From the NCBI RefSeq assembly GCF_040939455.1, contig NC_134107.1, positions 8,929,537 to 8,993,536 on the forward strand: a DNA stretch of 64,000 bases, in the 5' to 3' direction. Below, piece after piece: positions 1-17,931 of the stretch. Source of the stretch: Microcebus murinus (taxonomy: Eukaryota; Chordata; Mammalia; Primates; Cheirogaleidae). Under the pieces are notes generated by a model, which saw only the letters and a list, made by a program, of their open reading frames with translations, made no database searches and was not told the origin of the DNA. The translations under genes and the position numbers were made by a program. How positions within the stretch are numbered: the first letter of the stretch is position 1; every line of letters begins with the position of its first letter.

Positions 1-104
1 AAACAACTAAACTCATTGGCTTTACAAACACCCCGAATCCTGCATCACCACAAATCCACCAAAATAAATTCTAAAGTTGAAAAGTTAACGATGAAATCTC
101 AAGA

Positions 105-438
105 TGCTGGGCACGGTGGCTCACCCCTGTAATCCTAATACTCTGGGAGGCCAAGGCGGGAAGATCCTTTGAGCTCAAGAGTTCGAGACCAACCTGAGCA
201 GGAGCGAGACCCGGTCTCTACTAAAAATAGAAGGAAATTAGCTGGACAAATAAAAATATATAGAAAAAATTAGCCGGGCATGGTGGTACATGCCTGTGGT
301 CCCAGCTACTTTGGAGGCTGAGGCAGGAGGATCTCCTGAGCCCAGGAGTTTGAGGTTGCTGTGAGCTAGGCTGACGCCACAGCACTCTAGCCAGGCAACA
401 GAGTGAGACTCTGTCTCAAAAAACAAAAACAAAAAACA
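105..438 (+). mobile_element. Lemur-type Alu
   Basis: A full dimer in CPT1A intron 5, flanked by near-identical 14-bp repeats ATGAAATCTCAAGA (91-104) and ATGAAATTTCAAGA (439-452). Confidence 0.95.
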
Positions 439-466
439 ATGAAATTTCAAGAGTGTCTCTTTTGGG

Positions 467-1145
467 GGCTGGGTGTGGTAGCTAACACTCATAATCCTAG
501 CACTTTGGGAGGCCAAGGGAGAGAGGATCTCTTTTTTGTTTTATTTTATTATTTATTTTATTTTATTTTATTTTTTTTGAGACAGAGTCTCGCTTTTGTT
601 GCCCTGGCTAGAGTGAGTGCCGTGGCGTCAGCCTAGCTCACAGCAACCTCCAACTCCTGGGCTCAAGCGATCCTCCTGCCTCAGCCTCCCAAGTAGCTGG
701 GACTACAGGCATGCACCACCATGCCCGGCTAATTTTTTCTATATATATTAGTTGGCCAATTAATTTCTTTCTATTTATAGTAGAGACGGGGTCTCAGTCT
801 TGTTCAGGTTGGCTTCGAACTCCTGACCTCGAGCAATCCGCCCGCCTCGGCCTCCCAGAGTGCTAGGATTACAGGCGTGAGCCACCGCGCCCGGCCAAGG
901 ATCTCTTGAGGCTAGAAGTTCAAGACTAGCCTGCATAACATAGCCACACCCCATCTCTACAAAAAATAGAAAAATTAGCCAGGTGTGGGGGTGCACACCT
1001 GTAGTCCCAGCTACTAGGGAGGCTGAAGCAGGAGGATCACTTGAGCCCAGGAGTTTGAGGCTACTGTGAGCTATGAAGATCCAATGGCACTCTAGCCCAG
1101 GGCAACAGAACAAGACCCTGTCTTAGGGGTAAAAAAAAAAAAATC
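467..1145 (+). mobile_element. Older Alu, split by a younger Alu
   Basis: The two halves are 467-533 and 908-1145. The poly(A) tail lies at about 1131-1143, and the halves read continuously once the inner element is removed. Confidence 0.9.
534..897 (-). mobile_element. Lemur-type Alu nested in an older Alu
   Basis: Full length, with a (TTTTA)n-rich tail. Duplication AGGATCTCTT at 524-533 and 898-907. Confidence 0.93.
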
Positions 1146-1258
1146 TAAGATATAGTGATATATTTTAGGAAAAAAAAAGACGACTTCCTGTAACAACCCT
1201 ACAACATAACCAAATCTTAGTAAACTAATTCACAGTCATAAATAAGACAGAAGCCTTA

Positions 1259-6859
<5,601 letters not shown>

Positions 6860-7579
6860 TCACTCTGGATTTAAGTTTCGAGTTTTCATAAACAGAGCTG
6901 ACGCCGTCACCGCGCCCGCCTGCCCAGCGCCTGCCTGCCCACCTGCCCAGCGCGGCACAGACAGCTGCTGCCTCTGCTTGGGAGCCCCCAGCCCCTGGCC
7001 GTGCCCCCAAACCAAACCTCCCAGCCAGCACCCAAGGCCACACCCGTGGGTGCAAGGTTGGCGACCTGCACAGCAGAGACAAGTCCCCTTCCTGCCGCCA
7101 GCCCCCTGGAGGCCGGCACCGAAGAAACCCTGAGCCCCGGCCGGTGAGTCCACAACGCCCTGACCCTGGTCTTCAGATGGTGACGCCAGACCTGCACCAC
7201 ACGCCTTGGCACCTGGCGGAACCCTCTAGAGCGGGCGTCCAGGGGACACGGAGCTTCCTCCTCAGAGGCTGTGGATGAGATCAGTTTCCCGTAGCATTCC
7301 ACCCACCCCCAGCACAGCCCGCCCAGGCCAGCTTCCCTGCCCAGCAGACCAAGCTGCTTTGGCGAACCTGCGACATATTCCTGTCTCTGCTCCATCCCAG
7401 TCCTGTCAGCTCCGGTTGTCTCCCTTTGCAGACTCTGCCGCACCTGCTCAGCACACCCAGGAGCACCAAGCCTGGGGCGTCCCTGCCTCCCGGGAGCAGG
7501 TCCCTCCTGCCCATCCCATGGCGTGCAGCCTCCATCCCTTCCCACGCTGTACTCAAAAAAACCATCAAGAACCGTAATA

Positions 7580-7930
7580 GGCCGGCGCAGTGGCTCACGC
7601 CTGTAATCCTAGCTCTCTGGGAGGCCGAGGTGGGAGGATCGCTCAAGGTCAGGAGTTCGAAACCAGCCTGAGCAAGAGCGAGACCCCATCTCTATTAAAT
7701 ATAGAAAGAAATTAATTGGACAACTAAAAATATATAGAAAAAATTAGCCGGGCATGGTGGCCCATGCCTGTAGTCCCAGCTACTCGGGAGGCTGAGGCAG
7801 GAGGATCGCTGGAGCCCAGGAGTTTGAGGTTGCTGTGAGCTAGGCTGACTCCACGGCACTCACTCTAGCCCGGGCAACAGAGTGAGACTCTGTCTCAAAA
7901 CAAAAAAAAAAAAAATTAAAAAATAAATAA
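7580..7930 (+). mobile_element. Lemur-type Alu
   Basis: In CPT1A intron 1, with its A-rich tail running into an L1 fragment. Confidence 0.93.
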
Positions 7931-7935
7931 AATAC

Positions 7936-8640
7936 ATGCAAGACAGCATGTGTTGGTGAGGATGTGGGGAAATCAGAATTCTGACACAAGGCTTATGGGA
8001 ATGTAAAATGGTGCAGGGACGTTGGCAAATGTCTGGCAGTTTCTCAGACGGTTAAACACAGAGTTGGCACACGACCCAGCAATTCCACTCCCGGGTATCT
8101 ACCCAGGAGAACTGGAAACATGTATCCACACAAAAACTTGCACCCAGCTGTCCACAGCAGTATTACTCACAATAGCCAAAAGGTGGCACTACGCCCTTCC
8201 ACTGACGAATGGCTACACAAAACGTGGTCTGTCCACACAGCAGAATGTGATTCAGCCATAAAAACACCTGCCACCAGGTGGATGCACCTTGAAGACGAGC
8301 CGCCGAGTGACAGGAGCCAGACCCCAAAGGCCACATGACGCCATTTACTCGAAATGCCCTGAACTGACGCGTCCACAGAGATGAACGGCGGACTGGCGGC
8401 TGCCGGGGCTGGGGCAGATGGGAAGATTGGGGGGTGACAGCAAAGCAGCCGGGAGTTTCCTCTTAGGGTTTTGGGAATGTTCCAAAAGGCATGGTGGGGA
8501 CAGTTGTGACGGGCTAAGAACCACTGCAGTGCGCACTTCAGACGGGCGAGCCGTGCGGGGCGTGAGTTGCACCCCGTGCAAGCCGTCGCCCAAAACAAGC
8601 TGTCTCACAAAACTCAGGTGCTGTCTATTAACCAATGCAC
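7936..8640 (+). mobile_element. Ancient L1 3'-end fragment
   Basis: The sense strand has the typical mammalian L1M 3' region text (GACCCAGCAATTCCACTCCC, GAACTGGAAACATGTATCCA, CACAATAGCCAAAAGGTGG). Diverged and 5' truncated. Confidence 0.75.
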
Positions 8641-8962
8641 GCTCGGAGGGGGCCGGCTACGTCCGCCCCCTTCCTTCCCGCCCTGCCCACCACAGTCACA
8701 CCTCATGACATGAGGCAATTTCTGCTGAACACTTTTCAAGTATTATATGATATTGTGGTTATTTTTTAAAAGACGCATCTTTTAGGGACACATACTAAAA
8801 TGTTAATAAATGCAATTTTTGTCCCTTATCCCTTTGGGATCTGCTTCTCTGTCGCCTGGTGTTGGGGTGGCTGAATCAGCCAGGTGTGGCAATGGCCACG
8901 CCAAGTCCGCCGGGCCGTCCCTCTTCCGCGTGTGTCTGGGATCTCCCGATCTCTTTCTTTCC

Positions 8963-9291
8963 GTTTTTTGAGAGAGAGTCTCGCTGTGTTGCCCAGGCTA
9001 GAGTGAGTGCCGTGGCGTCAGCCTAGCTCACAGCAACCTCAATCTCCTGGGCTCAGGCGATCCTCCAGCCTCAGCCTCCGAGTAGCTGGGACGACAGGCA
9101 TGCGCCACTATTGCCCAGATAGTTTTTTTCTATATATTTTTAGTTGTCCAGCTAATTTTTTTCTGTAATTTTTTTTAGTAGAGACGGGGTCTCGCTCTTG
9201 CTCAGGCTGGTCTCGAGCTGAGCTCAAACAATCCGCCCGCCTCGGCCTCCCCGAGTGCTAGGATTACAGGCGTGAGCCACCTTGCCCGGCC
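8963..9291 (-). mobile_element. Alu
   Basis: Near-duplicate flanks ATCTCCCGATCTCTT and ATCTCCCAATTTCTT. Confidence 0.9.
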
Positions 9292-9515
9292 AATCTCCCA
9301 ATTTCTTACACTGCATTTAATGGAGTGGGACATTTGTCCACTGCCATCCGAGCCAGACCTGTCACGTGTGCAGAGCTCCCCAGACGCACTCCCTGTGCTT
9401 CCGGAAGCACACTTCGCGGCTCTCGGCTCCGCGCTGAGAAACAGCTGCACCACTGATCCCGAGCCAGGAAGGACAACCAGGAAAGCCACAGGCGTCTGGG
9501 GACACAGAGCTTGGA

Positions 9516-9560
9516 GAGGCGAGGCGAGGTGAGAGGTGAGGTGAGGTGAGGTGAGGTAAG
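9516..9560. repeat. (GGTGA)n / GGCGA pentanucleotide repeat
   Basis: GAGGCGAGGCGAGGTGAGAGGTGAGG-like units in CPT1A intron 1, seven to eight copies. It is interrupted once. Confidence 0.85.
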
Positions 9561-12500
9561 CCGCCTTGGCCCTGGCGTAGGCACTGACGACAGGGGCGGA
9601 TCCGGGCGAGCACGGACTGCTGTGAGCAACGTGCAGAGAGCAGCCCGGGACGCGGGGAACAGGCCGCCCTGCGCTGCCAGGGATGCCTCAAAGCCGAACC
9701 CTGAGCCTTGCTGCCTCTCGGGTTTCAGGTGGGGAGGGAGGCGGGGGAGGGCGAGAGGCCGGTCCCAGCTCACCTGGCCTGGTCCACACTGGCCACAACC
9801 TGGAAACACCTGAACAGGCAGCATCCTTGGCCCACCCAACAGGGTTTTTATGCCCCCGGTGTGAAAGCAACAAAAAATGAAAAGCAAGTACTGCAAGCGG
9901 CCCTGCCTCCCACCACAGGTGGCCTCCTGGGCAGGGGCCACCCCCTTGCCCGCGTGTCCTGCCTTTCACCCAGGTGGGTGTGGATGCAGCTTGGCGACCT
10001 CTCTCACCTCCCGGCACCACAAACAGCAGCCGGAGTGACAAAGACACAGCCCCCCTGGCTTCGGAACGCTGCCCCTGGCTGGCGGGCACCCCTGGCTGGT
10101 AGGTGCTGGCCAGCTCCAGGGCGGGGCCCCCACTCGTTCCAGACACCGGGCAGAGGGTCCCCAATGTCTCTAAAACGGAGGGACTCCACCCTCAGACGGA
10201 AACATACAGGAACCCTGACCACATTAAGCCATTCTCGCCCTCCCTCCTCCTTCCCGGCCCCCACCAGAGTCTGAAAACCTCTGAGACGAGGCTCATTTCC
10301 TGCTCTGACCATCCCTGACAACAGAAAGCCACAGGTTCCTCGGCCGCCTCCGTACAAAGCTTACAGCAAAGAGAATCTGCCCCCGAGATCAGGGACCTCC
10401 CCCCGGACCTGCGGCCCCAGGGCCCTGGCTTAACCACCTGGACAGGGGCCGCAGGCAGCTCCCCTCACCCACCTGCAAACAGCCGGTGCCAGGGGGGCAG
10501 GTGAGCAGCTGAGACGGGGGCGGGGACAAGCCCAGGCAAGAGCACACAGAGCTGGCAGACCACTCATGCCTGGGGGGCGGGGGGCCAGGTGTCCAGCGGA
10601 AGGAGGCATGCCACTGACAGATCCCAGGACCTCAGATGAGCCCAGACGGCCCAGTGCACTTCGCCGAACGCCTGCGCCCCCTCCTGGAATGAACAGACTA
10701 GAGACGCCCCACTTCTAAAGAACGCACCAGCTACGGCCTTCCCTCCCTCCGTCCCCCCAGGACGTGGGGCGTATCTCCCCCACACGCGTGTGAGCTCCCA
10801 CAGCCACACGGCACCGCCACGCTCCGTCTTCTGCGACCCGCTCCTGTCCACGCCGAGCCCGGAGATGGCCGCGCTCCCGCCCGCGCTCGGCCCTGCCGTC
10901 CAGCACCCACTGCTGGAAGAGACCGTCCCTGCCAGGGCTCGGGGCTTCTGCTTTCGCTTCTTCTCTCTCGCAAACGGGGGCAGCGAGTGACCCTGTCCAC
11001 GTCAGAGCAGCGAGTTTCGATGGGGAGACCCTCGGAGGAAGAGCTCTGGGTGGCGGCAGACTCCCCCTGGTCCCCTGGGGGAGCGCCCCCCATCTCCACC
11101 TGGCCCGCCTGCTCCGCCCAAGTCCAGCCCCTCAGCACGCGGTCGTCACCGTGTCCCCGTCCTCATTGAAGCCCTGCCTGCCGTCAGTGCCTTGTCTCCC
11201 TGTCTGCCATGTCAGCCTCCCGGGGGTCTGGGTGTCGCGCCCACCTCGCCACGGCCCTGGCCAGGGCTTCCCCGAGAGGGTGGCACGCCGGCCCCTGTGT
11301 CTTGTGCTCCTTCCGCTCCTGTGTGTCCAGGAGGTGCCACTGCCTTGCTATAGTAGGGGTGACCTGCCGGTGAGCCCTGCCCCGGCTCACTGCCTCCTCT
11401 CCCTCCGTCCTTTCGGTAAGGGTAAGAGGCCAGGGATGCCCACGTGCTCCGTCTCCAGCTCTCCTTCCTGGGATGCCGCCCTGGAGTCCCAGGCACTCCC
11501 TGCCAGGCTGGGCACCCGGGCCGGGAGCCCCAGCATGCCGGGAAAGGGCCCTGGGGCCAGCTGGCCAGGCCGCGCAGCGGGAGGCTGAGGCTGTATCTGG
11601 ATCCAGGCCACCTACACCGGGCAGCCTCCTTCCTTCATCCCTTCGGGGGCAGCAAGGGACACAGGAGGGCCAAGATGAGGCAAGCGGGCAGGTGTCCAGG
11701 TGGAAGGAGGCAAGTCGGGCTGGTGGCAGCCCCCCCAGGCCCCATACACGGTGCACAACTAAATCGTGGGTCTCTGTGGAGTAGCCCTCCTTCCCGTTCC
11801 TTCTTCCTCCCGGGTGAGGCCACAACTGTGGCTTCCTGGTTCACCTGCTGCTGGCCTCTGGCTTCTGAGCGGCTGGTGGGCCCCCTGCACCCCCGATTCA
11901 GACAGCCCCCAGGCCCTGCCCAGGATTTTGACTTCAACCTGTGCCTGCTCCATGTCTCAAGCACGTTTCACTAATCCAAAACTGCATGGATGAAAAACGA
12001 ATCTCACCACCTTCCCACATGCCTGCACCCTCCCTCCACCGGCGCCTGCCTCGCCCGGGCAGGACCGGACGGGACTGGCGCTGCTCACACTCCACTCCCC
12101 ACCTGGGGCTGATTCAGTCCCCAGCACCTGCTGACAGGAAGGCACGCCTGCTCCCCGGCCGGCCGGCCCCACCTGGATGGCGGCGACAGCTTTGCCCTCA
12201 CTGCCTCTCCCGGCTCTCCTTCCTCCAACGCCACCCCTCCACAGAGACCCCCAAGAGCCCTGCTCAACTGCTCTTTAATCCACGTCCCCCCCAGGGCTGG
12301 CCTAGTTGCAGGCCTCCCCTGTGCCCAGAGCCCCGAGACTCATCACAGCCCGAGGTGGAGAGAGGTGGTGTGCCCAGGGACAAAGTTTACACGGAGTGAC
12401 TGCCGGGGTCCGAATGGCATGGCATGGCGCCCACCTGCATTCTCCAAGTTCAAGGCCGGCTAGAGGAGCAAAAGCATATATTGGAAAGAAAAGCAGAAAA

Positions 12501-14264
12501 GAGAAGGGGGAAGAAAAGTTGCAAAAACAAAGTGAGAACATACAGATGGATGAAGAGAGAACGCGACACCCCACCCATGGTCATCCAGTCACCGCCTGGA
12601 ATTGTGAACACACGGGACAGAGCAGCAGAGGAGGCGGCCGCTGCCTAAGCGGGCCGGCCCCTCGGTGACCGTTCCTGACACAAGGCCGCGTCTTGCTGTA
12701 CCCCAGGCCAGCACAGGGGCGAACCCCAGGTCCCTGCTGCGGCAGCAACCCCATCTACCTCCGACACGCCAAAGACAAACACCCTCTGTCCACGTGGCCC
12801 GGCACCGTGGGGCTGCGGCCCTGTTTACTTATTTGCACTGAAGGTACCGAGATCATTTCTGAGAAGCTGAGCCTGGGGCCGGGCTCACGCCTCCGCCCGG
12901 AGTGGACACGAGCCCTCAAAGGTCGCCCCCGGGAGCCCCACCTGACGGGAGCTCGCGCACACCCCCCTGCCTGGAGTGCGCCGGGTGCCTGCCAAGTCCC
13001 GAGCGGGCAGGGGAGCCATGCCATGGCCATTCCGGAAGGCATCAGGGCCACTAACGCAGAGACTCCTCGCCGAGGTCTACGCCAGGCACTTAAGCACCTT
13101 ATGCTAATCGGCTCCCGGAGGAGCAGGTGCACAGCGACATGCTCAGGATGGAAACCACGACCTATTTATCACAGTTTTTAAAAATTCGCAGCTCCGGTCT
13201 CAAGTTCATCTATGCTGTGGCTGTTCCCGTCACCTCCCCCCAAGCTCAACTCTCCCTGCCACCAGTCCCTCATCCAGGCCCACCGGCCGCGCATGACTCG
13301 CGGCTGCTAACTCTGACCCACAGGTGCCCCTGGCCCTTCCCCGACTTCCGCTGTCTCCTTTCTTCACATGTAGCGTGCGGCTCCCCCCTCCTAGGGACCT
13401 GCTCTGATGGCCACGAATCCACGTTCCCAAAGCACGGGAATGCCACAGGATGGGCTCAGCAATGTCACCTGCGCTTGCTTGCACGTGACTGTCACTTGTA
13501 AGCTATGTGTCCAATCTTCCAAAATAAGGTGCAAGCTTCAAGGACACGAACCCAGGTGTGACTCTCTGAATCAAATCGTGAGGACCACAGATAGTTCTCC
13601 AACACTGAATGGTAAATGGACAACGTGAGGGGAAGATGTTGACATATCCCATTCCATTTTGGAAAGAGTATCTTCATTTTCATAACCGTGCACAACACCT
13701 CCCCCGAATCCTTGGCCAATAAACTGCTCTGACGCTTTGCTTTCCCAACGTGGTCGCTTTGTTCCCTTTCTCCATAATCAATTCCTCTTACCTAAAACCT
13801 TTCACTTCTGAGGTCAGCAGCCTGCGAATCCTAATCAAGAAGCCGTCCCGAGACAGGTCCCTCCCACTCCCCCGCCCACAGGCGGTGCCTTGGAAAGTAG
13901 GTAAAAGGTCAGCAGGATGCCAGATTCCAAAACAGGCCTGCCTGCTGCAGCCCTGGGGAAAACAAAAGACATGTCGAAATCTCCCCCCTGGCATGAAACA
14001 AACAATAAAACTTGATGTGACAAAGGACTTCCAAAACTGTCTTTACAGCAAACAAAACGTAAATAAATTCTGGGCGGCAGACGACTTTCAACACAACCTT
14101 GCAAGGCACAGGTCCGGGACAGGAGGACGGGTGAGTGGGTAGGTAGATTCACAGACAGGTAGACAGATTCCTTTTTGTGCTTTTTACAATGAAAATACAG
14201 AACACTCCTTCTGCCAAACTCTTTGGCACATTCTAGACAATGTGACCCATATATACATATTTTT
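9561..14264. other. CPT1A intron 1, long repeat-poor unique stretch
   Basis: Nearly 5 kb without an Alu, and GC-rich from 9.6 to 12.9 kb. No recognisable exon or motif. The lack of SINEs contrasts with the rest of the window. Confidence 0.6.
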
Positions 14265-14445
14265 ATTAATGTATTTGAGCAGCTCATTTAATTCCCACCA
14301 GAACCCTAGGAAATGGGTACTGCTACTGTCCCCATTTTCTAATGAGAAAACCAAGATGTCAAGAAACTTGCCCAAGGTCACAGCTGGCAAACAGGGGAGC
14401 TGGAAATCAAACCCAGGTCCAACTCCAAAACTCGCGTTCTTACCT
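14265..14445 (-). mobile_element. MIR
   Basis: Reverse MIR text such as CCATTTTCTAATGAGAAAAC, CTTGCCCAAGGTCACAG and AAATCAAACCCAGGTC. Confidence 0.75.
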
Positions 14446-15397
14446 ACCAAGGTGGAGTGGTAGGGAATACACAGAGAGTTCCACTTAAGATTCCTGAAGT
14501 TACAACACAAATATAAAATTAGGTCACTGTTACCGAAATGATGTGATTGCAGCCAGCAATAAACTACAGTAACTACACGCATGATCTGTGCCAACTCTAA
14601 AATTATTCACATGCTCTAGTCCTCCCGCTAGAATTGCTCAATCCACAAGCACACGGCAGCAGGCTCTGCCTTCTATTAAAACCTAGCTAACAACTGCCCA
14701 GCTTGGCTAGCGGTAAACAACTGTGTTGGAAATCCTCTGAGAAAAGGCTACCCGCAGGAAACAGCTTGGCTCAGATGAATACCAGGCAGGGTCTCCAGGA
14801 ACACAGCCTGCACCCCTCACCTGGGACAAAGTGGCTGGGTGCCACCAACCCCTGGCCCTGGAAAAGCTCGAAAGATCCTGTAGGCAGAGTCAATAGCAGC
14901 AGCTCTGGTGAAGAGCAGGGCAGTTATCTTGTCATCTACAACCATCTGGATCCCCAAGTGACCAACGCCCGGGGAAGCTTCTTGCTTGGCAAGACAAAGC
15001 TAGTGCCAGCCTCCAGGACTGGCTCCAACTTGGGGAAACCACATTTGTGCCATGAATGACTTCCCAGGTGGCAACTCAGGCTGGCCTCGTCACTGCTATC
15101 CAAAGAACTTCAGGGAATGTACCAGGAAGGGTATCAGTAGCCCAGGGGTTCCCCTAAAACCAGCATGCATGTGCTGAGTCTTCTACAGTTAGATGCAGAC
15201 AAAAACTAGCTCCTGTCCAATGGGCGAGTGTGAGCACACACCCTCTGCACTCCATAAGCCAGGTCATTATTCACCTGAAGATGTGCTTCTCTGTGCTCTT
15301 GTGGTTTTTCAGTAAATGTGTGTACATGCAAATAAGAATATTATTCCCAAACCTGATGAAAATAATGGAAGCAAGGATTCACTGAAAACTTGCTTAT
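14446..15397. other. CPT1A intron 1, unique sequence
   Basis: Nothing recognised. Confidence 0.5.
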
Positions 15398-15693
15398 TTG
15401 GGTTTTTTTTAAGATGAGGTCTCACTCTGTTGCCCAGGCTAGAGTGCAGGGGTGTCATCATAGCTCACTGCAGCCTCAAACTCCTCGGCTCGAGGGATCT
15501 TCCTGCGCCTCAGCCTCCCCAGCAGCTGGGACTACAGGTGTGTGCCACCATGCCCAGCAAATTTTTCTATCTTTTGTAGAGATAGGGTCTTGCTATGTTG
15601 CTCAGGCTGGTCTCAAACTCCTGAATTCAACTGATTCTCCCACCTTGGCCTCCCAAAGTGCTGGGATCACAGGTGTGAGCCACTGCACCTGAC
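15398..15693 (-). mobile_element. Old Alu (J-like)
   Basis: Dimer with many mutations and no lemur-specific linker. Inserted in the tail of an adjacent monomer, with TTTGGGTTTT on both sides. Confidence 0.88.
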
Positions 15694-15696
15694 CAG

Positions 15697-15832
15697 TTTG
15701 GGTTTTATTTTTAGAGATGGAGTCTTGTTGTGTTGCTCAGGCTGGCCTTCAACTCCTACACTCAAGCAATCCTCCCACCACAGATGCCCCAGGAGTCAGA
15801 ACTACAGGTGCATGCCACTATACCTGGCCTGG
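15697..15832 (-). mobile_element. Alu monomer
   Basis: A single diverged arm behind GTTTGGGTTTTATTTTTAG, same orientation as its neighbour. Confidence 0.75.
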
Positions 15833-16026
15833 AACTTTCATCATGGAAACTTGGGTCTTGAATTCATGACAGAGCATTCAAGAGTCACATTAGTGAAATT
15901 GACCGCACAGTGAATTTCCTGCAGTGAAGTACATTATAGCGCACCACTCACATTTGCAAAGTAAATACCATGCATCAAATCAGGTTGTAAAATAAATTTT
16001 CAATCACACTTTTTTCTACAGTTCTT

Positions 16027-16092
16027 TTATTATTTTTTTTTTCTGGACAAGGTTCTGGGGCCCCAAGAGAGGGGGGGGCCCAGAAGTCGCCC
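16027..16092 (-). mobile_element. 66-bp retrocopy of an unidentified RNA
   Basis: The insert is flanked by a 15-bp direct repeat TTTTCTACAGTTCTT (16012-16026 and 16093-16107). On the minus strand it ends in a poly(A) with A/T tail and carries a C/G-rich body (GGGGCCCCAGAACC). The hallmarks are those of LINE-mediated insertion with 5' truncation. The parent transcript is not recognised. Confidence 0.65.
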
Positions 16093-16378
16093 TTTTCTAC
16101 AGTTCTTGACAACAAGAACAGCTTCCATCTACCAAGGTACCATAAAAACAAAACAAATCCAAGTGTAGACCTTGTATTGCACAGCATCAATAAGTAACAG
16201 TTAATCAGATAAATACAGAGAAATGTGATCTTAGAAAAATAAGAATTAGGAAAAAACTACTGGGGATCACAATTTTATAAACACCCAACGTATCGACAGG
16301 CCCAACTACCTGGCCTCTCTACTCAGAGGCTTACTTGGAAGGTGAAGAGTCTGTGCTCCGCTGGCTTGTGCCTGACCT

Positions 16379-16616
16379 GGCTCCATACCGCTGGGGACAG
16401 GCATGGGGACAGGCATGACCTGTCCACATGGTATGTCCAGACCGGGCTCCATACCGCTGGGGACAGTGCTGGGGACAGGCATGACCTGTCCACATGGTAT
16501 GTCCAGACCGGGCTCCATACCGCTGGGGACAGGCATGGGGACAGGCATGACCTGTCCACATGGTATGTCCAGACCGGGCTCCATACCGCTGGGGACAGTG
16601 CTGGGGACAGGCATGC
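16379..16616. repeat. 66-bp minisatellite, ~3.6 copies
   Basis: GGCTCCATACCGCTGGGGAC recurs at 16379, 16445, 16511 and 16577, exactly 66 bp apart. Units alternate between ACAGGCATGGGG and ACAGTGCTGGGG, giving a 132-bp higher-order unit. Being a multiple of three, the array leaves several frames open. Confidence 0.97.
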
Positions 16617-16889
16617 ATCCACCTGGGGAGGTCCCAAACCCCTCTCGGTACCAGTATTCTGTTCCCACAAATGTTCCTACGACCATGGAGGTTGTGCGCC
16701 CTGTATTTCCCTTGCGTCTTCCTCCTCTTTGCACGCAGAGTAAACTGAATTTACCAAACCACAAGTTCCCATTTGAGGACTGCAAAATGCAAGTGGTGCC
16801 CATAAAACCCGCCTGCAGCCAGGACACGGATTGCTAGAACCAATATTTATTTCACACACTCAAAATTCTTTCCACATCTGACTTCTTAT

Positions 16890-17040
16890 TGGATTGTCAT
16901 TAAAACTCATGTGACACAGAAGGACAGGTTTCAGGGCCACCATACTACAGATGAGTTAAAGGAAACCCAGAAACATTCGAGGCTGACTCAGCATCACACC
17001 CACCCCAGGTTGGGTGGGGACCTCTTAACCCAGGCCCTCT
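16890..17040 (-). mobile_element. Diverged MIR
   Basis: Weak reverse MIR match (ACTACAGATGAGTTAAAGG, GGCTGACTCAGCATCACA, TTAACCCAGGCCCT). Confidence 0.5.
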
Positions 17041-17084
17041 GGCCGCCCACTGCTCTGGGAAGCAGCCTGGGAAAGAGAGAACAC

Positions 17085-17180
17085 ACAGGTCTGGGTTCAA
17101 ATCCTAGCTCTAACACATACTCAGATGTGGGACCTTGAGCAAATGTCACTGCCTCTCACACAATGTCCCCTGGCACATAA
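17085..17180 (+). mobile_element. MIR fragment
   Basis: GGTCTGGGTTCAAATCCTAG is the tRNA-derived B-box part of MIR, followed by GGGACCTTGAGCAAATGTCA. Confidence 0.7.
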
Positions 17181-17582
17181 AGTATGCATAACACCCACAC
17201 CCCACACAAACTGAAGGTGACCGGCCCCAACGCACTTAGGTCTTTAATGCAGCAACACGGTCTTGCTACCTTTGCCCGCGGCCAGGTGCGCTAACACAGG
17301 TGTGCCTAGAGGGCGGCTCTCCTGTCCTTCCTCTTTGCACCCCCCATGCCAAATCTCAACGCCAGCACTTGATACCTTGACCTCCCTTCTAACTTTGACA
17401 TTTAACTTTTAGCAATTTGCTGATGCATTTTGAGCATACAGAATTGGACCTCACATTGCACCATGGGGTGTGTTTGAGAAAAGTATAAAGAAACCAAACC
17501 TCCATGTATCAGATCTCTTCTAGGGCACTACAGGAGCAGACTTGGAAACGCACAGATAAATGCTTTAAAAAATAAACAATCA

Positions 17583-17914
<332 letters not shown>

Positions 17915-17931
17915 TAAAAAATAAACAATCA

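Noticed and set aside
238..516. Many 60-120 codon frames reading through Alus (this one as an example)
   Set aside because: Peptides such as [11 protein letters not shown] are translations of antisense Alu, repeated across the window.
9306..9941. 211-codon minus-strand frame
   Set aside because: GC-rich intronic sequence with a GGTGA repeat. No domain and no splice logic.
16306..16827. 173-codon minus-strand frame with repeated peptide
   Set aside because: Produced by a 66-bp tandem array, open in several frames on both strands.
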